64,000 bases of DNA, from positions 1-64,000 of the forward strand of contig NZ_JWLC01000029.1 of assembly GCF_000813745.1 (NCBI RefSeq). The letters run 5' to 3'. The notes under the pieces are model-generated. The model did no database searches and was not told the DNA's origin. It saw only the letters and a program-made list of their open reading frames with translations. Each line of letters begins with the position of its first letter. Within the stretch, counting starts at the first letter, position 1. This document shows, in pieces, positions 50,914 through 59,290 of this stretch. Source of the DNA: Leisingera sp. ANG-M1. Its GTDB lineage: Bacteria > Pseudomonadota > Alphaproteobacteria > Rhodobacterales > Rhodobacteraceae. Made by a program: the position numbers and the translations under genes.

Positions 50914-51564
50914 CGATGCATGATCCATCGTTCATCCAGAGCTGCCCTTTCTTCGATTGTTTAGACGGCACCTTCAGCCCCTCCCGCCGCCACAGCCGCT
51001 CGATCCGGCCGCCACGGACCTGACAGGCTGCATCTCGCGGTAATGCTGCAATCCAACGATAGCCGTATCGGCCGTATTGCCTGGCCAATTCGGTCATGTC
51101 GGCAACCAGCCGCTCTTTCGCCCTTGTACTCGAACCAAAGGCGCATCAATGGCTCATTCTCCCCGGCCCCTTGGACGCTGCCGCTGTGTCGAGCGATGTT
51201 GTCCGAGCACGCGGCAGAGCCGGCGCTCCGATACCTTCATCCCGCTACGGATCAGCTCAGTGCAGGTTCGGCGACGAGCGGGGCTCAGGGGCGCCGCCCG
51301 TTCAGCTTCCTTCAGGATGTGCTTTTCCAGCGTCAGGTCCGACACAGCCTTTCTCAGCCGCTCGTCCTCTTTCCGGAGACGCATGAGTTCCTTCAGTTGG
51401 TCGGCTCCCGTTCCACCATACTGCTTGCGCCAGCGGTAGTAGGTCTGCTCCGTGATGCGAACCTCCCGGACCGCATCAACTCGCGCCATTCATTGCCCGA
51501 CCAGCACATCAACCTGCCGCAGCTTCTGAACTATTTCCTCAGGCTAGTGCCGCTTGTTCGTCAT
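50914..51564 (-). mobile_element. Broken IS3-family element (IS407-like orfA and part of orfB)
   Basis: The minus strand from ATG 51564 reads MTNKRH-stop-PEEIVQKLRQVDVLVGQ-stop-MARVDAVREVRITEQTYYRWRKQYGG, an OrfA with two in-frame stops. It runs on in frame through LTLEKHILKEAE into OrfB (LSPARRRTC, SERRLCRVLGQHRSTQR). A frameshift follows, and the next OrfB part (RQYGRYGYRWIAAL, RIERLWRREGLKVPSKQSKKG, LWMNDGSC) ends abruptly at about 50914. The integrase core (DDE) is missing, so the element cannot move. A complementary OrfB piece lies at 36155-36420. It borders the YcaO locus. Confidence 0.8.
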
Positions 51565-51797
51565 TTTCTGTCTTCCGTTTCCAATACATAACGGTAGACC
51601 AGTTCAGATGGGGCATTCCATGCGCTGTGGGCTTGCTGTCCGGCAAACGCCAGCGGCATGACAGCCTTTCCCAAAGTTTCATCCTTTGAAAAATTTGACC
51701 GAGTGAATTGATCAATCATCTTAAGTGTATGCTTGACGGCCGCTCAGCGAGGGAGCCGCAGCCGGTTAAAGGTCAAGCAGTAAGCGAGGCCTGCAAA

Positions 51798-53003
51798 ATG
51801 CCTGAAGCGGCGCGAAAGACCTATTTGCTCGACACACATCGCCTGCGCGACCCGGCGCAGACGCTGGAGCAGGTCAGGCCGCATCTCGCCAGCATGGGCA
51901 TAACCCGCATTGCCAATCTGACCGGGCTTGACCGCATCGGCCTGCCAGCCGTGATGGTCACCCGGCCGAATTCCCGTTCTGTCGCGGTCGCCTTGGGCAA
52001 GGGGTTGTCGCTAGAAGCCGCGCAGGCGTCGGGGGTTATGGAGGCAATCGAGACCTGGCATGCCGAGCGGGTTTCCTTGCCGCTTCGCCTGGCAAGCCTG
52101 ACGGATCTGGAACAGGAGGTGCAAGTTGCGGATGTTGAGCGCTTGCCCCGGGTTGCCGGGAGCCGTTTTGATCCGTACCGGCCCATGCTATGGATAGAAG
52201 GCCATGATCTTGCTGGCCAAACTTCCCGGTGGCTGCCTTACGAGATGGTCGATACGGACTACACCACGCCGCCCCGCGGCGGGCAAGGGGCATTCCCGCG
52301 CTCCACCAACGGGCTTGCCTCGGGCAATGATGCATTGGAGGCTGCCTGCCACGCAATTTGCGAGCTGATTGAGCGGGACGCCACCACGCTTTGGCATTAC
52401 TCAGATTCGAAACCGCGCATTGACCCGGATACGGTCGACGATCCCCGCTGCAGGCAGGCGCTTGACCGCTTGGCAAGGGCCGGAATCGAATTCGGGATCT
52501 GGGAAACAGCGACCGACGTTGGTGTTGCCTGCTTTCATTGCGTCATTGGTGAGGGAGGCAGCCAGCCCGGCCATATCGGTATTGGCGACGGCTGCCATCC
52601 TGACCGTTCCATAGCGCTGCTGCGGGCCGTGACCGAGGCGGCGCAGACCCGGCTTACTTATATTTCGGGAGCACGCGACGACCTGGATCCAAACGAGTTC
52701 ACAGCAGAGGCTGTCGCAACACGGGGGCAATATATCCGCGGCTTGATCCGCTGTACTCAGCCGACAGAGAGCTTCCAGGATTGCCCGAGTTTCAGCTCGC
52801 CATCCTTTGAAGAGGACCTGGATTGGCTGCTAGAGCGCCTGAATTCCGCTGGGATAAATCAGGTTCTGATCGTCGACCTGTCCCGCCGCGGCATGGGCAT
52901 TGCTGTGGTGCGTGCATTGATACCGGGCCTGGAGGCGCCGCACGACGACCCGGATTTTGTCCCTGGTCCGCGCGCGCAGCAAGTGATGGAGGCGGCGGGA
53001 TGA
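51798..53003 (+). CDS. YcaO-family ATP-dependent peptide-modifying enzyme
   Basis: From ATG 51798 the protein is 401 residues; in-frame starts at 51708 (TTG) and 51729 lack ribosome sites. The YcaO nucleotide/Mg2+ region is visible: GVMEAIETWHAER near 78, STNGLASGNDALEAACHAICELIERDATTLWHY in two halves near 175-205, and ALLRAVTEAAQTRLTYISGARDD near 275. These enzymes activate a backbone amide with ATP to make azolines, thioamides or amidines in peptides. The protein ends without the PxPxP tail common in azoline-forming cyclodehydratases. It overlaps a tfuA gene by 4 bases; YcaO-TfuA pairs are the known thioamide-forming combination. Confidence 0.9.
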   Translation: MPEAARKTYLLDTHRLRDPAQTLEQVRPHLASMGITRIANLTGLDRIGLPAVMVTRPNSRSVAVALGKGLSLEAAQASGVMEAIETWHAERVSLPLRLASLTDLEQEVQVADVERLPRVAGSRFDPYRPMLWIEGHDLAGQTSRWLPYEMVDTDYTTPPRGGQGAFPRSTNGLASGNDALEAACHAICELIERDATTLWHYSDSKPRIDPDTVDDPRCRQALDRLARAGIEFGIWETATDVGVACFHCVIGEGGSQPGHIGIGDGCHPDRSIALLRAVTEAAQTRLTYISGARDDLDPNEFTAEAVATRGQYIRGLIRCTQPTESFQDCPSFSSPSFEEDLDWLLERLNSAGINQVLIVDLSRRGMGIAVVRALIPGLEAPHDDPDFVPGPRAQQVMEAAG

Positions 53004-54346
53004 CTGCAATTGTCTTTGCAGGCCCAACCATTGCGGCGGTCGAAGTCAGGGCACTGATTGATGCGAAGGTTCTGCCTCCAGCCGGTCAGGGGGATATCTA
53101 CAGGGCAGCCCGGGAAAAACCGTCTGTCATTGGCCTGATCGACGGGTATTTCGAAGGCGTTCCATCGGTCCGGCACAAGGAAATTCTCTGGGCGATGGAG
53201 CAGGGAATTGCGGTTTTTGGCAGTGCCAGCATGGGGGCTTTACGGGCCGCTGAACTGTCCGTTTTCGGTATGACCGGTGTTGGCCGTATCTTTGAAGACT
53301 ACGCATCCAGCCTGCTGAGCGACGATGACGAAGTGGCGGTTCTTCACAGCCCGGAAGAGCTCGGTTTCAAGCCGCTGAGCGAACCTATGGTTTCGATCCG
53401 TGCAACTGTTGAGCATGCGGCCAGCGAGGGGTTGCTGGCAGCTGATGAGGCTGCGCAGCTGATAAACACTGCAAAAGCGCTTTTTTACAAGGATAGGACC
53501 TGGGACAGAATTCTGGAGGGGTTCGGGGACGCCCATTGGCACAGTGTGTTCTCGAACTGGCTGCCGGCAGGGCGCATTGATGCAAAGCGCCAGGATGCGT
53601 GTGAGATGCTGGCGCAGATGTCAGCATTTCTGACCGGCGATGCGCGCGGCAGGGGAGTGCCGGGGCACCGGGTCGAGCGCACGCTTGCCTGGCAGAAACT
53701 GGCAAGCCGCGTCGAAGCAGAGAATACAGGCGTGCAAAAGGGTTCACGCGGCCTTCTTGACGAATTGCGCCTTGACCCGGAGCGCTATGCCGGCTTCCGC
53801 ACAAAGGCCGCTCTTCGCGTACTGGCGCTGCAGAGAACGGAAGGTACGGCAAAGCGCATCGAACACGCAGCACTTTTGGATCTAATGGCCCGCCACCGTG
53901 CTGCTAGGGGGCTGTCTCAAAGCCGCGTCTTGCAACATTGGCTGCGAGAGAACGGATTGGACGGAACAGGATACGAAGAGTTGCTCCGGGACACTCTCTG
54001 CGCAGAGGAAACGGTAAGCGCTCTTGGGAACCACCTGGACCCGCATATTCTGGCCGAACTCCGGTATGCGGGTGCTTATGCGGGTTTGCAGGAACGCGCG
54101 AAGGAAAAAGAACAGAGACTGCAAAAGATGGACGCAGCAGCAGACAGCTTGCCGGGTGCGGACAAACTGCAGGTACTAATCTGGTACTTTGAAACCCTGT
54201 TGGGCCGCGAGACGCCTTCAAACCTCGATTCCCATGCGAAATCCATCGGTCTTGCAGACGCCGAAGAATTCTATGCGCTGATCACCCGCGAATTCATGTA
54301 TCATCAAAGCTGCATAAACCAGCCAGCGGCGGGAAAAACGGAATAG
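53000..54346 (+). CDS. TfuA-family partner protein of YcaO
   Basis: A 448-residue protein whose first 200 residues are a TfuA domain: IVFAGPTIAAVEV, GDIYRAAREKPSVIGLIDGYFEG near 34-56, RHKEILWAMEQGIAVFGSASMGALRAAEL near 60-88 in parts, and FEDYASSLLSDDDEVAVLH. The remaining 250 residues are a helical extension of no known family, longer than in trifolitoxin TfuA. TfuA proteins are thought to supply sulfide or assist YcaO in thioamidation. The start overlaps the ycaO stop (ATGA), so the two are made together. Confidence 0.9.
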   Translation: MTAIVFAGPTIAAVEVRALIDAKVLPPAGQGDIYRAAREKPSVIGLIDGYFEGVPSVRHKEILWAMEQGIAVFGSASMGALRAAELSVFGMTGVGRIFEDYASSLLSDDDEVAVLHSPEELGFKPLSEPMVSIRATVEHAASEGLLAADEAAQLINTAKALFYKDRTWDRILEGFGDAHWHSVFSNWLPAGRIDAKRQDACEMLAQMSAFLTGDARGRGVPGHRVERTLAWQKLASRVEAENTGVQKGSRGLLDELRLDPERYAGFRTKAALRVLALQRTEGTAKRIEHAALLDLMARHRAARGLSQSRVLQHWLRENGLDGTGYEELLRDTLCAEETVSALGNHLDPHILAELRYAGAYAGLQERAKEKEQRLQKMDAAADSLPGADKLQVLIWYFETLLGRETPSNLDSHAKSIGLADAEEFYALITREFMYHQSCINQPAAGKTE

Positions 54347-54385
54347 GCAGGAGATACAGGGGACACAGCGGTTTTGGAGGGACCC

Positions 54386-55684
54386 ATGTACAACCCTGAT
54401 GATTTTGACGAAGAGGCCCCGGGCACCCGATTCCTTTTGTTCCCGCAGGCACCGTTCCGCAAGCCGGATGCCGTTCCCGAACTGGTTGAAATCTCCGCAC
54501 CGCGGGGCAGCATCGACCCGGGGCCGTCGGGGCCGCGCATGTATACCGTCAACCCGGTGGGTAAACGTATCCCCTACGGCGCCCTCATAGACCGCCCGGC
54601 AGGCACTGGCATGTATCTGCCGCCTTGGGATGGCTATATTCAGCCGCCGCCCGAACCGGATCAGTTCGGTAATTTCAGCCATATCCTGCCATCCGATCCT
54701 GCATTTGAAGCAGCGCATCTGTTTGGCGCGGCGCATTTCACCATGGATGTCTGGGAAGGGTACTTCGGCCACCCGGTACCCTGGCACTTTGCGCGGGATT
54801 TCGAGCGGCTGGAACTGTCGCTTTTGCCCAGTCTGGATAATGCCCATATCGGCTGGGGCTTTCTGGAAACCGGCGGCACCAGCGAACATGGAGGCGAATA
54901 CCGCGCATACAGCCTGAATTTTGATGTTGTTGCCCATGAGATCGGCCACGCCATCATCTACAGCGTGGTGGGGATGCCGCCCTCGGAGGATGTGCCCGGT
55001 GAATATTACGGTTTCCATGAATCTGCGGCTGATATGGTCGCGCTGCTTGCATCCCTGCATTTTGGATCTGTTGTCGAAGAACTTCTGGAGAACACCCGGG
55101 GCAATTTGTACACGTTCAATCAACTCAGCCGGTTTGCAGAGCTTTCCGGAAACGCCCAGATCCGGATGGCGGCCAATACCCGGACCCTGCCGGAATTCGC
55201 GCATGGCTGGACCAGCGAGCACGCGCTGTCGGAACCCCTGACCGGCGCGATGTTCGACATCTTTGTCGATATCTTCCACGAAAGGCTGCTGGTTCAAGGG
55301 CTGATCACGCCGGAAATGGAGGACCTCTCGGACCGGCTGGAGGAAACGCCTTACTACAGCGACGTCATGCAAGCGCTTTTTGATGCCCGCTATGCGCTTG
55401 ATCCCGAAGGTTTTCGCGTGTCCTTGCTGGAGGCCCGCGATTTCCTAGGCTCTTACCTGGCCGATGCCTGGAGCCTGCTGGAAGCGAAGAACCTCACGTA
55501 TTCAGCCGTCGAACAGGCGCTGCTGGCTGTGGATGCTGATATCACCGGCGGCGCCTTCCGCACGATCATTGCAGGCAATTTCAGAATGCGCGGCATCGGG
55601 CTGGTTCAAGCCGGCCCCCGCCTTCAGTCCGCCGATGATACAAGCCACGCGGTTTCGGTTCGCACCCGGGTGCCCGAATGGTAG
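54386..55684 (+). CDS. HExxH zinc metallopeptidase (gluzincin-like) in the YcaO locus
   Basis: With the ATG at 54386 (GGAGGG six bases upstream) the protein is 432 residues. Zinc-site residues are FDVVAHEIGHAIIYS near 186-200 (HEIGH) and the third ligand in GFHESAADMVALLAS near 213-227 (ExxxAD), a thermolysin-like gluzincin layout. The N-terminal 170 residues are rich in proline and carry a PPWDGYIQPPPEPDQFG stretch. No signal peptide is seen, so it acts in the cytoplasm or is exported by a dedicated path. It is encoded between tfuA and the repeat-peptide gene, fitting a role in cutting the leader or between repeat units. Confidence 0.82.
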   Translation: MYNPDDFDEEAPGTRFLLFPQAPFRKPDAVPELVEISAPRGSIDPGPSGPRMYTVNPVGKRIPYGALIDRPAGTGMYLPPWDGYIQPPPEPDQFGNFSHILPSDPAFEAAHLFGAAHFTMDVWEGYFGHPVPWHFARDFERLELSLLPSLDNAHIGWGFLETGGTSEHGGEYRAYSLNFDVVAHEIGHAIIYSVVGMPPSEDVPGEYYGFHESAADMVALLASLHFGSVVEELLENTRGNLYTFNQLSRFAELSGNAQIRMAANTRTLPEFAHGWTSEHALSEPLTGAMFDIFVDIFHERLLVQGLITPEMEDLSDRLEETPYYSDVMQALFDARYALDPEGFRVSLLEARDFLGSYLADAWSLLEAKNLTYSAVEQALLAVDADITGGAFRTIIAGNFRMRGIGLVQAGPRLQSADDTSHAVSVRTRVPEW

Positions 55685-55831
55685 AGATTCAATAACCTTT
55701 AAATTCCAACCTTTTTGTGGCATTTTATTTGCAGGGGGACTTTCTCGAACAATCGGGCGCGCACGTGTTTCGGCTCAAGCATTGGGAGAAAATCTTCTGG
55801 TGTTGTTTTCATAGCCACGGGAGTGAGTAAG
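55685..55831 (+). other. A/T-rich leader before the repeat-peptide gene
   Basis: 147 bases with lower GC than the flanks (TTCAATAACCTTTAAATTCC, then TTTTTGTGGCATTTTATTTG). It may hold a separate promoter, which would allow the peptide to be made in excess over its enzymes. I cannot assign -35/-10 boxes firmly. Confidence 0.4.
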
Positions 55832-56374
55832 GTGGCCGAGACGTTACTCAGTTTTTCAGAAGTGTTACTATTCGGACGTTTGGTGAAGGACCTGAAGATC
55901 AAGGACAGGGGCCGGGGAGAGCGTTGCGGCGACAACGGGTTTCTTGCAAAACAGCTGCAAGAAGGAACGGATCCACGGCTCGCCCGCATCTACGGGTTTT
56001 CCTATGAAGGCGCCTATCATCAGCTGCCTGAGCCTGTCATCCTGCTGGTGCACGGTAAAGGGGAAGACGCTTTTGCTGACAGCGGCGAATTCGCCCGCTC
56101 GCCATTGAGCCCTTCTAAATCAGGTGTTGCTGCGGCGGATTTCCAGATGGCCGACAAGGTCAAGGTCTGGGAATACGACAAGGCTGACTACACAATACGC
56201 ATGGACCTGATGACCGGCATGCTGGAGCAGGTTTTGCTGGACGTGTACTTCGGGTCAGCTGGCCCAGCCGTCAGCGGTGCCAAAGTGAGTGGCGCCAAGG
56301 TTAGCGGAGCAAAGGTAAGCGGAGCCAAAGTTAGCGGCGCCAAGGTAAGCGGTGCTAAGGTCTCGGGCGACTGA
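55832..56374 (+). CDS. Candidate RiPP precursor with C-terminal VSGAK repeats
   Basis: From GTG 55832 (GGGAG eight bases upstream) the protein has 180 residues; the frame is open further upstream, so the exact start is uncertain. Residues 1-146 would be a leader or carrier part: SEVLLFGRLVKDLKIKD, ARIYGFSYEGAYHQLPEPVILL, FQMADKVKVWEYDKADYTIRMD and GMLEQVLLDVYFG. Then come six exact VSGAK units and a final VSGD before the stop. I know no described family with this tail. Ser and Gly in each unit are possible targets for YcaO chemistry. It follows ycaO, tfuA and a metallopeptidase on the same strand, hence the precursor call; a structural or surface protein with a low-complexity tail is the alternative. 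Confidence 0.7.
   Translation: MAETLLSFSEVLLFGRLVKDLKIKDRGRGERCGDNGFLAKQLQEGTDPRLARIYGFSYEGAYHQLPEPVILLVHGKGEDAFADSGEFARSPLSPSKSGVAAADFQMADKVKVWEYDKADYTIRMDLMTGMLEQVLLDVYFGSAGPAVSGAKVSGAKVSGAKVSGAKVSGAKVSGAKVSGD
56270..56371 (+). repeat. Six in-frame 15-bp repeats encoding VSGAK, plus VSGD
   Basis: Units are at 56270, 56285, 56300, 56315, 56330 and 56345 (15 bases each), then GTC TCG GGC GAC. The protein unit is identical every time, but the codons differ: Val is GTC, GTG, GTT, GTA, GTT, GTA, GTC; Ser is AGC, AGT or TCG; Gly, Ala and Lys vary as well. Identical protein with varied codons shows selection on the peptide and argues against a fresh slippage artefact. Confidence 0.95.
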
Positions 56375-56398
56375 AACGTGTCCGCGTTCCGCGCCGCG

Positions 56399-56850
56399 TC
56401 AGAAACCGACTTTCTTCAGCCCTTCGGTAAAGTGCTGCGTGTCTTCCTCCAGGCGGTCGGGCCGCACCCTGGCCCGGCGCTCCAGCGCGAAATTCAGATG
56501 TGCCTCCTGGTGCTTCCGGCCATTTCCTGTGCCAGGTCCATTCGGCCGAGATGGGCAAAGCCGGCCGCAAGCATCCTCTGAAGCGCGCGTTGAGAGACCG
56601 CTCTGAGCCGGGTATCCGGGTAACCACCTAGCCAGAGATTCCAAGCGGAACGAAGCCTGCATACGACGCCTGCGCTGTCGTCGTGCGCAGCAACTTCCGA
56701 CCGGCGCAAATGCTCTGAAAGAGCATCGTCAGTGGCTAGGAGTTCTATAGTTTGGGAGCGGTGCCCTAATGTGATAGTATTCGGCACAAGTTGCGTTGAG
56801 GCCAGTTCGAGCGGGTTCATTTGCTCTGAAAGGGACGTAGCTGCCATGAT
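56399..56850 (-). pseudogene. C-terminal remnant of an adenylate-cyclase-type TPR protein
   Basis: The minus strand reads SAWNLWLGGYPDTRLRAV and LAAGFAHLGRMDLAQEMA, then after a frameshift near 56520 RKHQEAHLNFALERRARVRP and HFTEGLKKVGF-stop. This is the usual end of class III cyclase/TPR proteins (LWxLGYPD, AxLGRxEEA, EGLRKAG). The catalytic part is missing and there is no start. It separates the repeat-peptide gene from the beta-propeller gene and overlaps the start of the latter. Confidence 0.6.
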
Positions 56851-58153
56851 GCTTCATAACGAGTTAAAGGGCGTTTTGCCCGCACTTCTTACTGCCGCTC
56901 TGATTGCAACTGCACCGGCTGATACCGAAGCCCAGGTGCGTGAGGAAAGCCATGGCGTTGTGCTTCTGCGCGGGCTGCCGACGCTGGAAACGGCACACAG
57001 CATAGCAATTGTTGAGCTTGATCCGGAGCAGTCAAACTTTGGAGAAATCTTAAGCGAGGTTGAGCAGCCGGAAATGACTCACCCTTTGCATCATCTGTAC
57101 TACAGCCCTGCCGGGCGACTCTATGCGACCGGCCTGGATCCGGTTTGCAGCCTTGCGGAAATCGGACTGGAGCGGGACGCCACCGGAGCACCGCAAGTAA
57201 CGGGTTTTGACTGTCTCGATACTCAGGGCCAGATGGTAGGCGAAGACATCATGTGGCATTCCTCAAATGGCAAGGAGTACATGTTCGTGACCTTTATGGG
57301 AGGCCTCGGTGGTAATGATGGCGGAACACTAGGGGTATTTGACCCGCAATCCAACGCGGTTGCCAAAGTCATCGAAGCGCGGCCAAGCCAGGTGGGCGCG
57401 GACAAACCGTACATAATGTATCCGCACGGCATCTCCGCCTATCAGGACCGGATGGTCATCACTTCAACGGTTCATCCTGACCTTGCCACTGGCGTGGGGA
57501 ACGCACTGACCGTCATTGACCTCAACTCCTTGGAACCCATCCAGAATATCGTGGTGGAGAACGAAAAACCGCTCGGCTTCCCGTCGTCGCCTGTAGAAGT
57601 TCTGTTCGCCCGGCCTACGATGAATGAAAACATCGAGCCAGCGGTGCTGGTGAATACGATGTTCGGGTTTGAAACTTGGAAGGTCCCCTATGACGAAGCC
57701 TCTAAAACCTTTGGCAGCCCCAAAGTTCTTTACAGCGGTGTGGCAAACAACACGGCTGTGCCGCTGGAGTTCTATGGCACAGAAACGGAGCTTTTCATCA
57801 GCCATGCACTGCCTGGTGTGGTGAAGCGCTATGACCTCTCCAAACTCCCTGAACTGGTGTCCACCGGTCCGGACATTCAGGCGGAAGCCGGTGCGCATCA
57901 CATGATTTTCTTCAAATCGAAATCCGGCCGCGATCTGATTGCGATCCAGAACAACTTGCTGAACCTCGGCAATGCGGCAGACAATGATCCGACTGACGTG
58001 GACTTCATAGCGGCTGTGAATGCCCATACGATCACAGTGCATGATTTGGCCACCGGCGAACGCCTGGGCACAGTGAACTTCAGAGAGAAGTACAACAAGG
58101 GCGTGGACAATCTTGAAGGGCTGTTCGGATCCGGTTTCGTGCATCACCACTGA
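56846..58153 (+). CDS. Secreted beta-propeller protein related to SBP56/methanethiol oxidase
   Basis: A 435-residue protein beginning with a signal peptide (LKGVLPALLTAALIATAPADTEA). The mature part resembles SELENBP1/MtoX: HSIAIVELDPEQSNFGEIL, HPLHHLYYSP (the LHH element), GEDIMWHSSNGKEYMFVT, GTLGVFDPQSNAV and PHGISAYQDRMVITSTVHPD. It ends in VHHH, which could add metal ligands. MtoX enzymes are copper-dependent periplasmic methanethiol oxidases and are encoded with MauG-like di-heme proteins, as here. Similarity is distant, so the activity is open. It starts an operon with mbnH- and mbnP-like genes 12 bases downstream. Confidence 0.75.
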   Translation: MMLHNELKGVLPALLTAALIATAPADTEAQVREESHGVVLLRGLPTLETAHSIAIVELDPEQSNFGEILSEVEQPEMTHPLHHLYYSPAGRLYATGLDPVCSLAEIGLERDATGAPQVTGFDCLDTQGQMVGEDIMWHSSNGKEYMFVTFMGGLGGNDGGTLGVFDPQSNAVAKVIEARPSQVGADKPYIMYPHGISAYQDRMVITSTVHPDLATGVGNALTVIDLNSLEPIQNIVVENEKPLGFPSSPVEVLFARPTMNENIEPAVLVNTMFGFETWKVPYDEASKTFGSPKVLYSGVANNTAVPLEFYGTETELFISHALPGVVKRYDLSKLPELVSTGPDIQAEAGAHHMIFFKSKSGRDLIAIQNNLLNLGNAADNDPTDVDFIAAVNAHTITVHDLATGERLGTVNFREKYNKGVDNLEGLFGSGFVHHH

Positions 58154-58165
58154 GGCGATGCGGCG

Positions 58166-59290
58166 ATGGCAGAGCAGCGCTGGATTGCGGCAGTCGCGGC
58201 GGCGGTTGCCATGGGAGGCGGAGCATTCTTCGCAGTAGGGGCGCTTCGGCCAGATCCGACGCCGGTTGCGGGGTTCTCGGCCCCGTTTGTGTTCGGGCGG
58301 TTTTCGGTACCGCAGGACAATCCGCTGACCGAGGAGGCATTTGCCCTCGGGCGGCGGTTGTTTTACGATCCTTTGCTTTCCGGCGGCAACGACCGGTCTT
58401 GCGCAACCTGCCACATCCAGCGGCTTGCTTTCACAGACGGCCTCCCCAGAGCTGCCGGACTGGATGCTGAAGATCTGGACTTCAGCAGCATGAGCCTGGT
58501 GAACCTGCTGTGGGGGCAGGAACGATTTTTCTGGGACGGCAGAGCTCTCGGCCTAGAGCAGCAGGCCCTGCTTCCGATTCAGAACCCCAGGGAAATGGCG
58601 CAGGATCTGGAGGGGCTGGTCAGCGAACTTAATGGCTCCCGCCGATACCGGCGGATGTTCCGGCAGGCGTATGGGGATGTGTCATCCGAGAACATCGCGC
58701 GTGCGCTGGCCACTTTCATGCGAATGCTCATCTCCGCCGATTCAAAATATGACCGCTTCCTTCGCGGCGAGGCGAAGCTGTCCGAGCAAGAGGAACTGGG
58801 CCGCAAGCTCTTCATGGCCCATCCGGACACCAAGGCTTCGCTTCGCGGCGGCAATTGCATCGACTGCCACAGCCAATTCCTCACTTCCGGGTTCCGGGAC
58901 GGTCTGGATGGATTTTCCAACAACGGTTTGGATAGGGACGAAGACTTGCCCGCCGGATTAATGGCAGTCACCGGCAACCCGGCGCATAAGGGCTTCTTCA
59001 AAGTGCCAACCTTGCGCAATATCGCCGTGACAGCCCCTTATATGCACGACGGGCGCCTACGGACGCTTGAAGACGTGATGGACCACTACAATGACGGGGT
59101 GGTGGTCAGCGACACGCTGAGCCCCCTCATTCTCGAAGCCGATAACACCACTTCTCCGCCTGGCCCCTTTGTGGGATTGCGCCTGACGGACGATGAGAAG
59201 GCCGCAATCATAGCCTTTCTCCATACGCTGACGGACGAGGCGTTTTTGTCAGATGACCGGTTTTCCAATCCATTTGAAGGAGAGACGTGA
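58166..59290 (+). CDS. mbnH: MbnH/MauG-family di-heme cytochrome c peroxidase-like enzyme
   Basis: A 374-residue protein with an N-terminal membrane/signal segment (AAVAAAVAMGGGAFFAVGAL) and two heme c sites, C79-A-T-C-H83 and C231-I-D-C-H235, as in MauG/BCCP proteins. Further motifs are LGRRLFYDPLLSGGNDRS before the first heme and VPTLRNIAVTAPYMHDGR near 275. MbnH oxidises a tryptophan of its partner MbnP to kynurenine through a bis-Fe(IV) state. The gene overlaps the mbnP-like gene by 4 bases. No mbnB/mbnC-type methanobactin genes are present, so this is an MbnH/MbnP pair outside a classical methanobactin operon. Confidence 0.87.
   Translation: MAEQRWIAAVAAAVAMGGGAFFAVGALRPDPTPVAGFSAPFVFGRFSVPQDNPLTEEAFALGRRLFYDPLLSGGNDRSCATCHIQRLAFTDGLPRAAGLDAEDLDFSSMSLVNLLWGQERFFWDGRALGLEQQALLPIQNPREMAQDLEGLVSELNGSRRYRRMFRQAYGDVSSENIARALATFMRMLISADSKYDRFLRGEAKLSEQEELGRKLFMAHPDTKASLRGGNCIDCHSQFLTSGFRDGLDGFSNNGLDRDEDLPAGLMAVTGNPAHKGFFKVPTLRNIAVTAPYMHDGRLRTLEDVMDHYNDGVVVSDTLSPLILEADNTTSPPGPFVGLRLTDDEKAAIIAFLHTLTDEAFLSDDRFSNPFEGET

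Noticed and set aside
56270-56371. Could the 15-bp repeats be a CRISPR array or a DNA-level tandem repeat?
   Set aside because: There are no spacers, the unit is 15 bp, and the DNA units differ while the encoded peptide is constant, so the repeat is a protein feature.
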